NCBI GenBank assembly: GCA_023457615.1
Contig: JAEWKY010000069.1
Location: forward strand, 1-5,227
Length of the DNA: 5,227 nucleotides
Origin: Actinomycetes bacterium
GTDB taxonomy: Bacteria > Actinomycetota > Actinomycetes > Actinomycetales > Microbacteriaceae
Reading direction: 5' to 3'
Part shown: positions 1 through 5,227 of the stretch, piece after piece
Layout of the letters: every line of letters starts with the position of its first letter
Numbering within the stretch: the stretch's first letter is position 1
Made by a program: the position numbers and the translations under genes
The notes under the pieces: model-generated
Seen by the model: the letters and a program-made list of their open reading frames with translations, nothing else
Told to the model about the DNA's origin: nothing
The model's database searches: none

Positions 1-446
1 GCATCGGCCGGGTCGCGAGCGGGGCCGCGGGAGTCGTGCGGTCGCGCGACGGCGCCGAGCGGGCGCTCCGCGTGCTGCTCGAGCACGACGGCAGCTCCCC
101 CGCGTCGCGGGTCGCCCGGTTCAGCGACGTGCACGTCGAGGCGCTGCTGCTCGAGCTGCGCGACCGGGAGACCGCGAGCGGCGAGCAGGCCACGGGCGCC
201 GTCGCGCGGCTGCTCGCCCACGATCGCGCGAACCGCACGGAGTTCGTCGAGACCCTGCGCGCGTGGCTCGACCACCTCGGCGACGTCGCCGCGGCCTCGG
301 CCGCGCTGCACATCCACCCCAACACGTTCCGCTACCGGCTGCGCCGCCTCGCCGCCGTCGGCGAGATGGACCTCGCCGACCCCGAGGCCCGCTTCTCCGC
401 CCAGCTGCAGCTGCGCATCATCCCGGATCTCCTCCGCCGACGCTGA
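1..446 (+). CDS. PucR-family transcriptional regulator, C-terminal part (5' truncated by window edge)
   Basis: The reading frame is open from the left edge (first full codon at 3) to TGA at 444-446, so about 147 C-terminal residues are seen and the true start lies outside. The codons at roughly 246-353 encode the typical PucR C-terminal helix-turn-helix: a segment beginning FVETLRAWLDHLGDVAAASA, followed by LHIHPNTFRYRLRRL, where the HPNTxRYRLRR stretch is the diagnostic DNA-recognition part. The upstream residues (SRDGAERALRVLLEHD and onward) fit the linker domain that precedes this HTH in PucR proteins. Members of the family are usually about 400-550 residues and often control purine, amino acid or other nitrogen metabolism; the ligand cannot be told here because the sensor part is missing. 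It converges on the racemase operon, so regulation of the neighbouring genes is plausible but inferred. The internal GTG at 36 is not a credible start. Confidence 0.88.
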   Translation, partial: IGRVASGAAGVVRSRDGAERALRVLLEHDGSSPASRVARFSDVHVEALLLELRDRETASGEQATGAVARLLAHDRANRTEFVETLRAWLDHLGDVAAASAALHIHPNTFRYRLRRLAAVGEMDLADPEARFSAQLQLRIIPDLLRRR

Positions 447-457
447 GCCCGGGTGAG

Positions 458-565
458 GTGCGTTTCTCCGGAGCTTCGGTCTGTTTCTCCGGTGAAGGGC
501 GTACCGATCCCCGGGATGTCGGCGGTCCGAACGCATCGTCCCGGAAGAACTCCGGAGAAACGCAC
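458..565. repeat. Perfect 16-bp inverted repeat in the convergent intergenic region, with a third partial copy
   Basis: The left arm GTGCGTTTCTCCGGAG (458-473) is the exact reverse complement of the right arm CTCCGGAGAAACGCAC (550-565), with 76 bases between them. A third copy of the core, GTTTCTCCGG at 483-492, is in direct orientation with the left arm and can also pair with 552-561, so two mutually exclusive hairpins are possible. Each full arm also contains the self-complementary octamer CTCCGGAG (466-473 and 550-557). The element fills most of the 132-base gap between two genes that end facing each other, a common place for bidirectional terminators or dispersed intergenic repeats. There is no T-tract after either arm, so a classical intrinsic terminator is not shown. 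No ORF of substance lies here. Confidence 0.85.
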
Positions 566-578
566 ATCGCCCCCGCGA

Positions 579-1703
579 TCAGGGCCGGATGTCGGTGACC
601 CCCGTCGTGACGCGCCGCAGCACCTCGGGAGCGATCTCGACGCCGAAGCCCGGACCCGTCGGCACGTCGACGACGCCGTCGTGCATGCGGATCGGCTCGG
701 TGATGATGTCCTCGCGGTAGAAGCGGTCCGACCCCGAGATGTCGCCCGGCAGGCTGAAGCCCGGCAGCGCGGCGAGCGCGGCGTTGGCGGCGCGGCCGAT
801 CCCAGTCTCGAGCATCCCGCCGCACCAGACGGCGATGCCGTGCGCGCGGGCGAGGTCGTGGATGCGGCGGGCCTCGAGGTAGCCGCCGACGCGGCCGGGC
901 TTGATGTTGATCACCGCCGCGGCGCCGAGCACGATCGCGTCGGCGGCCGCCTCGGCCGAGACCACCGACTCGTCGAGGCAGATGGGCGTGCTGAGCAGCT
1001 TCGCGAGCTCGGCGTGCTGGCGCAGGTCGGCCTCGCCGAGGGGCTGCTCGATCAGGAGCAGCCCGTGCTCGTCGAGTCGCCGCAGGCGCGCGGCGTCGAC
1101 GAGCGTGTAGGCCGCGTTGGCGTCCACCTGGAACGGCAGCTCGTCGCCGAAGGCCGCCCGCACCGCCGCCACCTCGGCGAGGTCGCGGCCCGGCTGGATC
1201 TTGAGCTTGATGCGCGCGTAGCCCTCGTCGACGTAGCGCCCCACGGCGGCGACGGTGGCGTCGAGCGAGTCCTGGATGCCGACCGACACCCCCGACGGCA
1301 CCGTCGTCGCGGTCGTGCCGAGGTAGCTCGCGAACGAGACCCCCGCGAGGCGCAGCTGCGCGTCGAGCACGGCCATCTCGACGGAGGCCTTCGCCATCGG
1401 GTTCCCGACGATGCGCCGCAGGTGGTGCCCGACGGTCTCGGCGGTGAGGTGCTCGACCGGGAAGAGCATCGGGGCGATCCAGCGCTCGATCACGTCGGCG
1501 GCGCCGAGCAGGTACTCCGCCGAGTAGTAGGGGGTGTCGAGTGCCACGTTCTCGCCCCAGCCGGTGACGAGCTCCCCGTCGGCTGTGCGCAGCGTGGCCT
1601 CGACGAGGAAGCAGCGCTTGCTCGTCTGGGTCGAGAACGACGTCGTGAACGGGGCGACGAGCGGCAGCTCGACGTGGTGCAGTCGCAGGCTGACGAGTCT
1701 CAT
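579..1703 (-). CDS. N-succinylamino acid racemase / o-succinylbenzoate synthase family protein (enolase superfamily)
   Basis: This 374-residue enzyme is full length for the family. It has the N-terminal capping domain (about 1-130) and the TIM-barrel of the muconate-lactonizing subgroup of the enolase superfamily. The expected active site is complete: the KxK motif in IKLKI with catalytic K168, metal ligands D194 (VDANAAY), E219 (LIEQPL) and D244 (CLDES), and the opposing general base K268 (NIKPGRVGG). The conserved CGGMLETGIGRAAN and SLPGDISGSDRFY segments are also present. These match the Amycolatopsis N-acylamino acid racemase pattern with an offset of about five residues. Such enzymes epimerise N-succinyl- or N-acyl-amino acids in the cytoplasm, and many also dehydrate SHCHC to o-succinylbenzoate (MenC activity). 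No menaquinone gene is adjacent and a GNAT gene is fused to it by an ATGA overlap, so racemase is preferred over MenC. The start at 1703 is supported by AAGGAG eight bases upstream. The frame stays open upstream, but only as a shadow of the GNAT gene. Confidence 0.93.
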   Translation of the reverse strand: MRLVSLRLHHVELPLVAPFTTSFSTQTSKRCFLVEATLRTADGELVTGWGENVALDTPYYSAEYLLGAADVIERWIAPMLFPVEHLTAETVGHHLRRIVGNPMAKASVEMAVLDAQLRLAGVSFASYLGTTATTVPSGVSVGIQDSLDATVAAVGRYVDEGYARIKLKIQPGRDLAEVAAVRAAFGDELPFQVDANAAYTLVDAARLRRLDEHGLLLIEQPLGEADLRQHAELAKLLSTPICLDESVVSAEAAADAIVLGAAAVINIKPGRVGGYLEARRIHDLARAHGIAVWCGGMLETGIGRAANAALAALPGFSLPGDISGSDRFYREDIITEPIRMHDGVVDVPTGPGFGVEIAPEVLRRVTTGVTDIRP

Positions 1704-2599
1704 CGGGCGGGCTCCTTCTCGAGCACGTACTCGAAGTCGGCGGTGATGTCGGTCAGTCTCCACCCCGAGGCGAGCAGGTCGCCGAGCGCCTCGCGCGTCG
1801 TCAGCCGCCACGCGGAGGCGAGGTCGGCCGAGGTGCGTCGCACCTCCTCGACGTCGCCCGGCAGCGCGACGAGCGTCGTGCGCGCCCCGGTCGGAGGCCG
1901 CACGTACGCCGTCGGACCCGATCGCGTGTCGGCGACCGCGACGTGCACCGCGTCGAGCCGGCGCTCGGTGCGCCGGTCGGCGACGTCGCGCGTGAGATCC
2001 CAGCGCACGAGGATCCGGTCCGAGCGCTGCCCCTCGTTCACCGCGTCGACCATCCGGCCGTAGAAGTCCGGGATGTACTCGACCGCCTCGGCGCCGAGGG
2101 TGCGCAGGTTGAAGCGCGCGTTGCGCCCGACGAGCGGGTCGTAGGTCCAGGTCATGACGTCGAGACCGCGCTCGAGGCACCACGCGCGCTGGGCGAGCTT
2201 GATCGCGCGACCCGCGCCGCGACCGACGACGTGCGGCAGCAGTCCGACGATGTGCGAGTGGAACGGGCGGCCGGGCGGGCCGCTGAACCCCGCGGCCGCA
2301 CCGACCGGCACGCCGTCGACGAGCGCGAGCGCCACGAGGTTGCCCGCGTGGGAGAGCGCGACCAGGATCGCGGGATCGAGGAACGGCGTCTCGGGGTTGC
2401 CCCAGATGCGCGCCAGCACGTCGCTCGCCCGCTCGGCGGATCGCGAGTCGTGCACCTCCTCGAGCACGAGGCCCGCGCGGCGCAGCGCCTCGTCGGCCTC
2501 GGCGCGCGCCGCGACCGCGTGGTCGCGCAGGCGGGCCACGGAGGGCTCGGCGCCCGACGCGGGGGCCGCGAGAATGTTCACGCCCCCAAGGCTCGCCAT
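1700..2599 (-). CDS. GNAT-superfamily acyltransferase, COG3375-like; probable amino acid N-acyl(succinyl)transferase
   Basis: From the ATG at 2599 the protein has 299 residues. The GNAT core spans roughly residues 50-200: the strand NLVALALVDGVPVGAAAGF (87-105), the motif A region HIVGLLPHVVGRGAGRAIKL (116-134; VGRGAG is the CoA pyrophosphate loop, with V in place of the usual Q/R), and then RGLDVMTWTYDPLVGRNARF and LGAEAVEYIPDFYG. The stretch W-T-x-D-P-L...R-N-A...N-L...L-G-A, followed by VNEG..SDR and a WDL ending at 201, is the signature I associate with the predicted acetyltransferases of COG3375, often encoded next to N-succinylamino acid racemases. The last 95 residues form a less conserved extension. 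The gene overlaps the racemase start by ATGA, implying translational coupling. Alternative starts are TTG at 2638 (312 residues) and GTG at 2581 (293). None has a convincing Shine-Dalgarno, so the N-terminus is uncertain. Succinyl-CoA as donor is inference from the partner gene. Confidence 0.87.
   Translation of the reverse strand: MASLGGVNILAAPASGAEPSVARLRDHAVAARAEADEALRRAGLVLEEVHDSRSAERASDVLARIWGNPETPFLDPAILVALSHAGNLVALALVDGVPVGAAAGFSGPPGRPFHSHIVGLLPHVVGRGAGRAIKLAQRAWCLERGLDVMTWTYDPLVGRNARFNLRTLGAEAVEYIPDFYGRMVDAVNEGQRSDRILVRWDLTRDVADRRTERRLDAVHVAVADTRSGPTAYVRPPTGARTTLVALPGDVEEVRRTSADLASAWRLTTREALGDLLASGWRLTDITADFEYVLEKEPAR
1712..1717 (-). promoter_or_regulatory. Ribosome binding site of the racemase gene, inside the end of the GNAT gene
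   Basis: On the minus strand AAGGAG lies 8 bases before the ATG at 1703-1701. It sits within the last codons of the upstream GNAT gene. It fixes the racemase start at the ATGA overlap rather than at an upstream in-frame codon. Confidence 0.75.
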
Positions 2600-2623
2600 T
2601 TCGACCGGCGCGTGGTGTGTGCG

Positions 2624-2669
2624 ATCGGACGAATGCAAGCGTCGGACGTTGTCACATCCGACGAATCGG
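2624..2669. promoter_or_regulatory. Candidate operator region with repeated TCsGACG elements in the divergent intergenic region
   Basis: ATCGGACGAAT (2624-2634) and ATCCGACGAAT (2656-2666) are direct repeats matching at 10 of 11 positions and spaced 32 bases apart, about three helical turns. A third related element, GTCGGACG at 2641-2648, forms an inverted repeat with TCCGAC at 2657-2662 (arms GTCGGA/TCCGAC, 10-base spacer). CCGA-CGAA-TCGG at 2658-2669 is a further small dyad. The cluster sits between the minus-strand operon and the plus-strand hydrolase, where a regulator could act on both. The binding protein is unknown; the nearby PucR regulator is one candidate. Confidence 0.45.
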
Positions 2670-2686
2670 CCCCGGCGTCAGCCTCG

Positions 2687-2692
2687 TACTGT
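2687..2692 (+). promoter_or_regulatory. Probable -10 element of a leaderless promoter for the serine hydrolase gene
   Basis: TACTGT matches the actinobacterial -10 pattern TAnnnT and ends 6 bases before the ATG at 2699. Transcription would therefore begin at or next to the A of the start codon. There is no purine-rich Shine-Dalgarno upstream of this ATG, which fits a leaderless mRNA. No good -35 is found at the usual distance; TTGTCA at 2649-2654 is too far upstream (32-base spacer). Confidence 0.45.
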
Positions 2693-2698
2693 CGTGCC

Positions 2699-4123
2699 AT
2701 GGTGAACGACTCCACCCTCCGCGCGACCGGCGTGACGGCGGCCGAGGCCGGCGCGTGGCTGCGGGCCGAGCTGCCCGCTCTCCTCGAGAAGCACGGCGTG
2801 CCGGGGGCCGCGGCCGGCGTGCTCGTCGACGGCGAGATCGTCGCGACGGCGTCCGGCATCCTCAACCTCTCGACCCGCGTCGAGGCCGACGACGACTCGC
2901 TCTTCCAGATCGGCTCGATCACCAAGCTGTGGACGGCCTCCCTCGTGATGCAGCTCGTCGACGACGGGCTCGTCGACCTCGACGAGCCGATCCGCCGCTA
3001 CCTCCCCGAGTTCCGCATCGGCGACGAGGCCGCCGCCGCCGCGATCACGACGCGTCAGCTGCTCTCGCACCAGGCCGGCTTCGAGGGCGACCTCTTCACC
3101 GACACCGGTCGCGGCGACGACTGCGTCGAGAAGTACGTCGCGACGCTCGCCGACACGCCCCAGCTCTTCGCCCCGGGGGAGATGTTCTCCTACAACAACG
3201 CGGGCTACATCGTGCTCGGCCGGCTGGTCGAGGTGCTGCGCGGCACCTCGTGGGAGCAGGCCGTCGCCGAGCACCTCATCCAGCCCCTCGGGCTCACCCA
3301 CGCGGCCGCGGGCGCCGAGGACGCGATCCGGTTCCGTGCGGCGATCGGCCACCTCCCCGGTCCCGACGGCGCGCTCGCGGCCGCCCCCGTCTGGAACTTC
3401 GCCCGCTCGAACGGCCCGGCCGGCTCGAGCCTGTCGATGCGCGTCGCCGACCTCCTCGCCTTCGCGCGGATGCACTTCGAGGGCGGCGTCGCGGCCGACG
3501 GCACGCGCGTGCTGACCCCCGAGTCGGTCGCGGCGATGCAGCAGCCCCAGGTCGCGGTGCCGCCGCTCGGCCTCATGGGCGACGCGTGGGGCCTCGGCTG
3601 GGAGCTCGACGAGACGCCGGCGGGGCGGATGATCTCGCACGACGGCAGCACGCTGGGGCAGAACGCCTTCCTCCGCACGCTGCCCGACTCGGGGATCGCG
3701 ATCGCCCTCCTCACCAACGGCGGCAACCCGATCGCCCTCTACCGCGACGTGTTCGGCGAGCTGCTCGAGCGCCTCGTCGGCTCCGACGTGCTGAAGCCCA
3801 TGCCCTCCCCCGACGACCTCGACGTGCGCGTCGACGACGCCCGGGCCTCCCGTTTCGTCGGCACCTTCTCCGCGTCGGTGCTCGACATGACGATCACCCA
3901 CGACGACGAGGGACGCCTGTGGCTCGACGAGACGCCGAAGGGCTTCGTCGCCGAGCTCGTCACCGCGAGTCCGCGCACGCGCCTCGTGCCGTACGGCGAC
4001 GACGGGCTCATCACCGCCGAGCGCACGATGGGCTCGCACTGGCTCTACTCCTTCGTCGGCGCCGACGAGCAGGGCCGCGCGCGGTTCCTGCACACCGGAC
4101 GCGCCATGCCCCGCACCGCCTGA
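2699..4123 (+). CDS. Class C beta-lactamase-fold serine hydrolase (D-aminopeptidase / family VIII esterase-like)
   Basis: This 474-residue protein has the three catalytic motifs of the class C beta-lactamase / S12 peptidase fold. They are S73-I-T-K76 (in FQIGSITKLWTA; S73 nucleophile, K76 base), Y165-N-N167 (in FSYNNAGY), and H314-D-G316 in place of the KTG of true beta-lactamases. HxG is typical of D-aminopeptidases, DD-peptidase-like enzymes and esterases. After the catalytic domain (about 20-360), residues 385-474 look like a small beta-barrel (RFVGTF, LDMTITHDDEGRLWLDE), as found in D-aminopeptidase and related hydrolases. There is no signal peptide or membrane segment, so it should act in the cytoplasm, which argues against cell-wall or antibiotic-resistance roles. 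It is transcribed divergently from the racemase operon and is followed after 53 bases by a peptide-binding lipoprotein gene, probably in the same transcript. The substrate is not shown by sequence: D-amino acid peptides or amides are inferred from context, and an esterase is the main alternative. The start at 2699 is chosen because similarity begins just after it and TACTGT lies directly upstream. Confidence 0.9.
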   Translation: MVNDSTLRATGVTAAEAGAWLRAELPALLEKHGVPGAAAGVLVDGEIVATASGILNLSTRVEADDDSLFQIGSITKLWTASLVMQLVDDGLVDLDEPIRRYLPEFRIGDEAAAAAITTRQLLSHQAGFEGDLFTDTGRGDDCVEKYVATLADTPQLFAPGEMFSYNNAGYIVLGRLVEVLRGTSWEQAVAEHLIQPLGLTHAAAGAEDAIRFRAAIGHLPGPDGALAAAPVWNFARSNGPAGSSLSMRVADLLAFARMHFEGGVAADGTRVLTPESVAAMQQPQVAVPPLGLMGDAWGLGWELDETPAGRMISHDGSTLGQNAFLRTLPDSGIAIALLTNGGNPIALYRDVFGELLERLVGSDVLKPMPSPDDLDVRVDDARASRFVGTFSASVLDMTITHDDEGRLWLDETPKGFVAELVTASPRTRLVPYGDDGLITAERTMGSHWLYSFVGADEQGRARFLHTGRAMPRTA

Positions 4124-4136
4124 GATCCATCCGCGC

Positions 4137-4150
4137 GCGGCTCCGGCCGC
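4137..4150 (+). other. Small GC hairpin between the hydrolase and the binding-protein gene
   Basis: GCGGC-TCCG-GCCGC can form a 5-bp stem with a tetraloop in the 53-base gap. It lacks a T-tract and is too small for a confident terminator. It could modestly stabilise or attenuate the transcript, or be chance in GC-rich DNA. Confidence 0.25.
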
Positions 4151-4164
4151 ACCCGACCCCCACT

Positions 4165-4170
4165 GGAGGA
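4165..4170 (+). promoter_or_regulatory. Strong ribosome binding site of the ABC binding-protein gene
   Basis: GGAGGA lies 6 bases before the ATG at 4177 and is close to a perfect anti-Shine-Dalgarno match. It decides this start. It contrasts with the neighbouring hydrolase gene, which has no such site. Confidence 0.88.
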
Positions 4171-4176
4171 CACCGC

Positions 4177-5227
4177 ATGTACCGCCCTGGCACCACCCCC
4201 GGCGCGCGCTCAGCGCGTCACGGCATCGTCGCCGGCCTCTCGGTCGCGACGGTCGTCGTCGCCCTCACCGGCTGCACCGGCGGAGGCCCGTCCTCCGACG
4301 GCGCCTACGTGCAGGTCATCGGCACCGACCTCGGCAGCCTCGACCCGCACCTCGTCGCGACGAGCGCCGGCTTCTCGGCCGCGCGCTTCGCCTACGACCC
4401 GCTCGTCAACATCGACGCCGAGGGCGCCCTCTCGTCGGGTCTCGCCGAGTCGTGGGAGGTCGACGGCACGACCGTGACCTTCACGCTGCGCGACGACGTG
4501 ACCTGCGCCGACGGATCCGACTTCACGGCGTCGACCGTCAAGGCGAACCTCGACTTCGTCGGCGACCCGGAGAACGCGAGCCCGCTGCTCGGCACCTTCC
4601 TGCCGGCGGGCGCGACCGTCGAGGCCGACGACGCCGCGGGCACCGTGACGCTCGAGCTCGCCTCGCCCGCGCCCTTCGTGCTCGAGGGCATCGCGAACGT
4701 CGTGATGCTGTGCGACGCGGGCGTCGACGACCGCTCGCTGCTCGAGAGCGGCACCTACGGCACCGGGCCGTACGTGCTGACCGAGGCGGCGGCGAACGAC
4801 CACTACAGCTACGAGCTCCGCGAGGGCTACGCCTGGGGCCCCGACGGCGCCTCGACGGACGCCGAGGGGATGCCCGCGACGGTCGAGCTGCGCGTGATCG
4901 ACAACGAGACCACGGCGGCGAACCTGCTGCTCTCGGGTGACGTCAACGCGGCCGGCATCTTCGGCCCCGACGCCGCGCGTCTGGCGGACCTCGTGCAGGG
5001 CGGCAGCCGCGCCATCACCGGCGAGGCCTGGTTCAACCACGCCGCCGACCGTCCCACGGCCGACCCCGCCGTGCGCACCGCGCTCGTGCAGGCGCTCGAT
5101 CTCGACGAGCTCGCCAACGTCATCACCTCGGGCACGGGCGAGCGCGCCACCCAGCTCGCCGTGGCCGCTCCGGCGGCGTGCGTCGGCGGCGACTTCACCT
5201 CGTCGCTGCCCGCGGCCGGTGCCGACG
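4177..5227 (+). CDS. ABC transporter substrate-binding lipoprotein, peptide/nickel family (SBP_bac_5), 3' truncated by window edge
   Basis: 350 codons are visible before the frame runs off the right edge; family members are usually about 500-560 residues, so roughly a third is missing. The N-terminus is a lipoprotein signal: positively charged residues to about 15, a hydrophobic segment from about 17 to 30 (IVAGLSVATVVVAL), and the lipobox L30-T-G-C33, with Cys33 expected to be lipidated. A Gly/Ser-rich linker follows. The mature part shows typical family-5 features: GTDLGSLDPHL (49-59) near the start, FAYDPLVNID, GLAESWEVDGTTVTFTLRDD, ADGSDFTASTVKANLDFV (111-128), the conserved GTGPYV (195-200), and PAVRTALVQALDLDEL (297-312). 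C110 and C179 could form a disulfide. The protein would sit outside the membrane and deliver oligopeptides or similar solutes to permease subunits, which are probably encoded just beyond the window. The ligand is not determinable from sequence. Confidence 0.92.
   Translation, partial: MYRPGTTPGARSARHGIVAGLSVATVVVALTGCTGGGPSSDGAYVQVIGTDLGSLDPHLVATSAGFSAARFAYDPLVNIDAEGALSSGLAESWEVDGTTVTFTLRDDVTCADGSDFTASTVKANLDFVGDPENASPLLGTFLPAGATVEADDAAGTVTLELASPAPFVLEGIANVVMLCDAGVDDRSLLESGTYGTGPYVLTEAAANDHYSYELREGYAWGPDGASTDAEGMPATVELRVIDNETTAANLLLSGDVNAAGIFGPDAARLADLVQGGSRAITGEAWFNHAADRPTADPAVRTALVQALDLDELANVITSGTGERATQLAVAAPAACVGGDFTSSLPAAGAD

Noticed and set aside
458..565. CRISPR array
   Set aside because: There are only two direct copies of a short motif plus one inverted copy, with irregular spacing and no cas gene; this is an inverted-repeat element, not an array.
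453..2063. Long + strand open frame of 536 codons
   Set aside because: It is antisense to the racemase and GNAT genes. Its translation is dominated by Arg, Asp, Val and Gly with no recognisable fold, a typical mirror of GC-rich coding DNA.
1704..2183. Upstream extension of the racemase reading frame
   Set aside because: The extension overlaps the GNAT gene in another frame. Similarity to the racemase family begins at MRLVSL, and a good ribosome site precedes the ATG at 1703.
1943..2698. Upstream extension of the serine hydrolase frame
   Set aside because: The added 252 residues are antisense to the GNAT gene and low-complexity. The family match begins just after the ATG at 2699.
2678..4093. 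471-codon minus-strand open frame
   Set aside because: It lies opposite the serine hydrolase, whose catalytic motifs are intact. The minus-strand translation is rich in Arg, Gly, Val and Glu with no domain.
2699..4123. Antibiotic-resistance beta-lactamase
   Set aside because: The third motif is HDG rather than KTG and there is no export signal, so a cytoplasmic peptidase or esterase is more likely than a beta-lactamase acting on drugs.
4137..4150. Intrinsic terminator after the hydrolase gene
   Set aside because: The stem is only 5 bp and no T-run follows. The next gene starts 53 bases on in the same direction, which fits readthrough.
4210..5040. 276-codon minus-strand open frame
   Set aside because: It is a shadow of the substrate-binding lipoprotein gene, with repetitive Arg/Val/Gly/Glu composition and no ribosome site.

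Overview
The window is very GC-rich, and its codons strongly prefer G or C at the third position. One gene has a strong GGAGGA ribosome binding site, and another appears to be leaderless. The protein types and this style point to a high-GC actinobacterium, perhaps Microbacteriaceae; that placement is inferred from composition and gene style, not from a marker gene.

Layout. (1) Positions 1-446, + strand: the C-terminal part of a PucR-family transcriptional regulator whose start lies outside the window. (2) Positions 447-578: a short convergent intergenic region holding a perfect 16-bp inverted repeat and a third partial copy of the same motif. (3) Positions 2599 down to 579, - strand: a two-gene operon with an ATGA stop/start overlap. 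It encodes a GNAT acyltransferase (COG3375-like) followed by an enolase-superfamily enzyme of the N-succinylamino acid racemase / o-succinylbenzoate synthase group. (4) Positions 2600-2698: a divergent intergenic region with repeated TCsGACG elements and a probable leaderless promoter. (5) Positions 2699-4123, + strand: a cytoplasmic class C beta-lactamase-fold serine hydrolase with SxxK, YxN and HxG motifs, resembling D-aminopeptidases and family VIII esterases. (6) Position 4177 to the window end, + strand: the lipoprotein substrate-binding subunit of a peptide-type ABC importer, cut by the window edge.

How the genes may work together. In Geobacillus kaustophilus, an N-succinylamino acid racemase works with a GNAT N-succinyltransferase and a deacylase to convert D-amino acids irreversibly to L-amino acids. 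This window has the first two as a coupled operon. Divergent from them are a D-aminopeptidase-like hydrolase and a peptide-binding lipoprotein, and a PucR regulator lies downstream. The simplest reading is a locus for importing D-amino-acid-containing peptides (for example from peptidoglycan or nonribosomal peptides), cleaving them, and inverting the released D-residues. The family assignments are well supported by motifs; the joint pathway is inference. No M20-type deacylase or permease is visible, and either could lie beyond the right edge.
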